Program-made: the position numbers and the translations under genes
Assembly: GCA_027459365.1 (NCBI GenBank)
Contig: DAIDIM010000178.1
Span: 1-9,638, forward strand
Direction: 5' to 3'
DNA from: Chlamydiota bacterium
GTDB taxonomy: Bacteria > Chlamydiota > Chlamydiia > Chlamydiales > SM23-39
DNA: 9,638 nt
The notes under the pieces: generated by a model
Seen by the model: the letters and a program-made list of their open reading frames with translations, nothing else
Databases searched by the model: none
What the model was told of the DNA's origin: nothing
Part shown: positions 7,402-9,638 of the stretch, piece after piece
How the letters are laid out: each line of letters begins with the position of its first letter
Numbering within the stretch: the stretch's first letter is position 1

Positions 7402-7431
7402 ATTATAAAATCAATTAGTATTTTTTATCAA
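7402..7431 (-). promoter_or_regulatory. Promoter of the 121-residue membrane protein (predicts leaderless mRNA)
   Basis: The minus strand has a -35 TTGATA (7431-7426), an 18 bp spacer and a perfect -10 TATAAT (7407-7402). Only seven bases (7401-7395) separate the -10 from the ATG at 7394, so transcription should begin at or one base before the start codon. No ribosome binding site can fit. Confidence 0.6.
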
Positions 7432-7466
7432 TGCTTATTAAAATTTTAAATAGCACAAAAAACCCC

Positions 7467-7495
7467 TTTACGAAATCTTCTCATGAATCTATAAT
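7467..7495 (+). promoter_or_regulatory. rpsT promoter
   Basis: TTTACG (7467-7472) as -35, a 17 bp spacer and a perfect TATAAT (7490-7495) as -10. The start point would be near 7502, giving a leader of about 24 bases that includes the GAGGA ribosome binding site. It is back-to-back with the promoter at 7402-7431, so 7395-7525 is a divergent control region. It probably drives rpsT and the two genes after it. Confidence 0.65.
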
Positions 7496-7525
7496 GAACC
7501 CTTTAATATTGAAAATTGAGGACCC

Positions 7526-7813
7526 ATGGCAGAAGCTGCTGAAAAAAAAGAGACAAAAAAAAGACGTCCCTCCGCTCTTAAAAGAGATCTCCAAAACGAG
7601 AAAAGACGGCGCCAAAATCGTTCGCACAAATCTGAAGTGCTCACCGTAATCCGTTCTGTCACTGCATCTTTATCTAATAAAGATACTGCAGAGCAAGCAA
7701 AAGAGAAGCTCAGCGCACTCTATAGCCTGATGGATAAAGGGGTGAAAAAAGGTGTATTCAAAGCGAATAAAGCTGCAAGGACAAAAGCAAGACTTGCTGC
7801 AAGAATGAAATAA
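7526..7813 (+). CDS. rpsT: 30S ribosomal protein S20
   Basis: S20 binds 16S rRNA in the body of the small subunit. The 95-residue product has the family's extended basic N-terminus (KRRPSALKRDLQNEKRRRQN), the RSHKSEVLT segment leading into helix 1, and the Lys/Ala-rich C-terminal helix GVFKANKAARTKARLAARMK. Size is typical for S20. The start is fixed by GAGGA three bases before the ATG. The stop TAA shares its final A with the ATG of the next gene (TAATG), so the two are probably translationally coupled. Confidence 0.98.
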   Translation: MAEAAEKKETKKRRPSALKRDLQNEKRRRQNRSHKSEVLTVIRSVTASLSNKDTAEQAKEKLSALYSLMDKGVKKGVFKANKAARTKARLAARMK

Positions 7814-8559
7814 TGCGCATCTTTGCGATAGGTGATCTGCATTTAAGCTTCGGCGTCGCGAATAAGAGCATGAGCGTGTTTGGCCCTCGTTGGGAGGGTC
7901 ACTTCGAGCAGATTGCCCAAAATTGGAAATCAAAAATCCATCCTGACGACTTAGTTCTCATTCCAGGAGATATTTCCTGGGCAATGCGCATTGAAGAGGT
8001 GGTTCCCGATTTAAGATGGATCGATGCCCTTCCAGGAACAAAAGTGATGATTAAAGGGAACCATGATTATTGGTGGGGATCTTTAAAAAAAATCACTGAA
8101 GTTCTCCCTCCCTCCATTCACATCATCCAAAACAATGCATTTCACTGGAAAGATGTTTCTATCGGTGGAGCTCGACTTTGGGATACGCCAGAATATTCCT
8201 TTGGGGAATACGTCGAATTCCAAGAAAACCCCAAAATGAAAGATCCTGAAGAGATCATCCAAGAAGAATTTTCCGAAAAAATTTTCAATCGCGAGCTCGA
8301 GAGATTGAATAATAGCTTGATGCACTTAAATAAAGAGGCTAAAATACGGATCGCGATGACCCATTATCCTCCAATTGGAGCAAAAATGGAGTCTTCCCGT
8401 GCCTCTCAAATTTTGGAAAAATATAATGTTCAGACTTGCGTTTTTGGGCATCTTCACAATCTTTATCCGAATCAGCTCCGCTTTAGTGAAAAAAATGGAG
8501 TTCGCTACTTCCTTACCTCTTGCGATTTCCTCGATTTCAACCCAATCCAAATTTACTAA
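7813..8559 (+). CDS. Calcineurin-like metallophosphoesterase
   Basis: A cytoplasmic metal-dependent phosphohydrolase of 248 residues. All five metallophosphoesterase signatures are present in order: D8-L-H10, GDISWAM with D53, GNHDYWW with N83-H84-D85, THYPP with H184, and GHLH with H213 and H215. The GDISWAM and KGNHDYWW wording resembles the COG1768 group of predicted phosphohydrolases, whose substrate is not known. A charged insert at about 135-175 separates the core strands. The start is set by the TAATG overlap with rpsT, so it is likely cotranscribed from the rpsT promoter and coupled to its translation. Family assignment is firm, substrate unknown. Its last 65 bp overlap the next gene in another frame. 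Confidence 0.93.
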   Translation: MRIFAIGDLHLSFGVANKSMSVFGPRWEGHFEQIAQNWKSKIHPDDLVLIPGDISWAMRIEEVVPDLRWIDALPGTKVMIKGNHDYWWGSLKKITEVLPPSIHIIQNNAFHWKDVSIGGARLWDTPEYSFGEYVEFQENPKMKDPEEIIQEEFSEKIFNRELERLNNSLMHLNKEAKIRIAMTHYPPIGAKMESSRASQILEKYNVQTCVFGHLHNLYPNQLRFSEKNGVRYFLTSCDFLDFNPIQIY

Positions 8560-9016
8560 AAAACCCTTTCTCCTTCTTGAGATACTCATCTCTATTCTCT
8601 TAGTCACTCTCTGTTTAGTACCCATCATGCATCAACCCATTCTCGGATATAGAAGGGAAATGCGTTTACTTGAAGAGATGGAAGGGGAAAGACTTGCTGA
8701 ATGGACTTTTTCTGAAGTGAAAGAAAAACTTCTCAATCACGAGATCCCCTGGGAAAAGCTTCCAAGCATTCATCAAACAACAGGCCAGATGCCACTTCCC
8801 TCAATGAAGATTTCCCTTCCGGGACACCCTCCCAAAAACATCCAACGCTCTTTTACTTTATACTGTCATAAAACAGGTGAAAAATTAAGTCCTAAGGGAG
8901 AAATCTATCGAATCATCCACGTTGACCTCCATTTCTCCCCCCGTCTATCCCAAAAAAAACAAAAGACCAAAGGCCGTGGAGATTATACCTATAAACTCGT
9001 CGTTCAAAAAATTTAA
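8495..9016 (+). CDS. Pseudopilin-like protein with atypical prepilin cleavage site
   Basis: The predicted product has 173 residues. After a 24-residue leader comes KKPFLLLEILISILLVTL: basic residues, then a hydrophobic helix with Glu at +5, the signature of type IV prepilins and type II secretion pseudopilins. Here the residue before the +1 Phe is Pro24 instead of the usual Gly. The rest is soluble and rich in Lys/Pro, with no second membrane helix, as in minor pseudopilins of type II secretion, which chlamydiae possess. The open frame reaches back to an ATG at 8375, but a leader starting at M8495 is the shortest canonical choice and still overlaps the phosphoesterase gene by 65 bp. No ATG, GTG or TTG occurs in frame nearer to the hydrophobic helix, and no good Shine-Dalgarno is seen. 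The stop overlaps the convergent gene by four bases. Function is inferred from the N-terminus only. Confidence 0.7.
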   Translation: MEFATSLPLAISSISTQSKFTKKPFLLLEILISILLVTLCLVPIMHQPILGYRREMRLLEEMEGERLAEWTFSEVKEKLLNHEIPWEKLPSIHQTTGQMPLPSMKISLPGHPPKNIQRSFTLYCHKTGEKLSPKGEIYRIIHVDLHFSPRLSQKKQKTKGRGDYTYKLVVQKI

Positions 9017-9423
9017 TTCATTTTAGTTAGATATTTGCCACCCAATACTAAAAAAGGGACAGAGGCAAATAGATAAAAAAACCAGAATCTAGCATCCCAT
9101 TTTAAAATCACCTCTCCATCATGAGAAAATAGGAGCATAAGAAAGCTAAAAACACAAAGCTGAACACCAATGGTAAAGAAAACAATTGGGAATATAGGAT
9201 TCACAGATTTTTCCTCAGATTGCATTGCCGTAGCTGGCTCTTCTTGACTTGGATACAGAGATTGAACGGGCTGTTCCTTTCTTTGCGTAACGTAAGATGA
9301 AGAGTATTTTTGCTCAGGCTTTTCTTCGCGCAAATCTGCAGCACAACATGGACAAACAATGACATCCAAATCGATCTCACCTTCGCAATTATGACACAGT
9401 TTTTGACGCTTTTTTGGCTTCAT
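9013..9423 (-). CDS. Zinc-ribbon membrane protein of unknown function
   Basis: A 136-residue protein with an N-terminal zinc ribbon (C10-x2-C13 and C24-x-C26-C27), a polar Ser/Gln/Glu-rich linker (about 30-74) and two membrane helices (about 77-100 and 112-130). The ribbon is predicted to face the cytoplasm, because there is no signal peptide and the lysine-rich N-terminus precedes it. I do not recognise a named family. The ATG at 9423 has no Shine-Dalgarno, whereas an ATG at 9460 has a good one but is in another frame, so the true N-terminus is open to question. The gene converges on the pseudopilin-like gene with overlapping stop codons and no visible terminator between them. Confidence 0.75.
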   Translation of the reverse strand: MKPKKRQKLCHNCEGEIDLDVIVCPCCAADLREEKPEQKYSSSYVTQRKEQPVQSLYPSQEEPATAMQSEEKSVNPIFPIVFFTIGVQLCVFSFLMLLFSHDGEVILKWDARFWFFYLFASVPFLVLGGKYLTKMN

Positions 9424-9460
9424 GCGCTTGATGGTACTGAAAAGAGGAAATATAATCCAT
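9389..9460 (-). other. Short ORF with strong ribosome site overlapping the zinc-ribbon start
   Basis: AGGA (9471-9468) lies seven bases before an ATG at 9460 that opens a 23-codon frame, MDYISSFQYHQAHEAKK and so on, stopping at 9389. It overlaps the start of the zinc-ribbon gene in a different frame. It could be a leader peptide that brings ribosomes to the 9423 ATG, or the true start of the zinc-ribbon gene cut off by a one-base frameshift. Confidence 0.35.
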
Positions 9461-9492
9461 TTCGTTTTCCTTTAAGTTTTGCAATTAGGATC

Positions 9493-9638
9493 TTAAGCTC
9501 GACTTTGTACATTTTTTGGTGGGCAGATCCGATGGAGGCGTTCGATGATTTTATTATTTTTTTGCGAGTCAATAGCTGCAACGACCCTATTGGCGAGCAA
9601 AAAAATAACAAAAGGACGAACGCCCTCTCCGGAGATGC
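9493..9638 (-). CDS. C-terminal end of an unidentified protein (5' part outside window)
   Basis: From the right edge one minus-strand frame reads 47 residues to a TAA at 9493: it begins ISGEGVRPFVIFLLANRV, continues VAAIDSQKNNKIIERLHRIC and ends PPKNVQSRA. Codon choice and the alternation of hydrophobic and charged residues look like coding sequence, and the next gene's ribosome site follows about 20 bases later. A longer overlapping frame that runs to 9420 looks less protein-like. Too little remains for identification. Confidence 0.6.
   Translation of the reverse strand, partial: ISGEGVRPFVIFLLANRVVAAIDSQKNNKIIERLHRICPPKNVQSRA

Noticed and set aside
7431..7649. 72-codon plus-strand ORF
   Set aside because: It covers the divergent promoter region and then runs out of frame through rpsT, whose frame is certain.
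8375..8494. Longer N-terminus for the pseudopilin-like protein
   Set aside because: Starting at 8375 would add 40 residues encoded entirely within the phosphoesterase's GHLH-containing region and place two hydrophobic stretches before the prepilin motif; this is better explained as overlap shadow.
8326..8628. 100-codon minus-strand ORF
   Set aside because: It runs antisense to the end of the phosphoesterase and the start of the pseudopilin-like gene and shows no domain or ribosome site.
9420..9611. 63-codon minus-strand ORF ending at the zinc-ribbon start
   Set aside because: The overlapping frame that ends at 9493 looks more like coding sequence and enters from outside the window; this one reads as a shifted shadow although its TGA overlaps the next ATG.

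Overview
The window looks like chromosome of a Chlamydiota bacterium, most likely an environmental (Parachlamydiales-type) lineage rather than Chlamydia itself. Three things point there. The primary sigma factor has the chlamydial sigma66 layout and size. It lies close to rpsT, an association I recall from Chlamydia genomes. There is also a candidate eukaryotic-type F-box protein and a haem-copper quinol oxidase; as I recall, amoeba-associated chlamydiae carry both and Chlamydia does not. No database search was possible, so the placement is inference from sequence reading. By eye the F-box gene and the 7.0-7.5 kb stretch are more AT-rich than the oxidase and sigma factor genes.

Layout. Bases 1-2678 (minus strand) hold the start of a cytochrome bo3 ubiquinol oxidase operon: cyoA, then cyoB fused tail-to-head (TAG directly followed by ATG), with cyoB running off the left edge. 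Bases 2746-4431 (minus) hold a 561-residue protein with an N-terminal F-box-like motif followed by about ten 29-31 residue helical repeats. Its architecture suggests a secreted effector that acts as a ubiquitin-ligase adaptor in the host. Bases 4432-4564 are a hairpin-rich spacer. Bases 4565-6223 (minus) encode RpoD. Divergent from it is a CoiA-like nuclease-fold protein (plus strand, to 7055), which overlaps tail-to-tail with an unrecognised 121-residue membrane protein (7029-7394, minus) whose promoter predicts a leaderless mRNA.

Bases 7467-9016 (plus) form a compact probable operon: a strong sigma70/66-type promoter, rpsT, a metallophosphoesterase overlapping rpsT by one base, and a pseudopilin-like protein overlapping the phosphoesterase by 65 bp. 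Converging on it are a zinc-ribbon membrane protein (9013-9423, minus) and, at the right edge, the last 47 codons of an unidentified gene.

The genes mix housekeeping functions (respiration, transcription, translation) with accessory ones (F-box candidate, CoiA-like protein, pseudopilin). The strongest candidate for something new is the F-box plus helical-solenoid protein. Secondary points are an Arg-to-Lys change at the quinol-site position of CyoB, a Gly-to-Pro change at the prepilin cleavage position, and two promoters placed almost on top of their start codons. No RNA genes, CRISPR arrays, transposases or attachment sites were seen.
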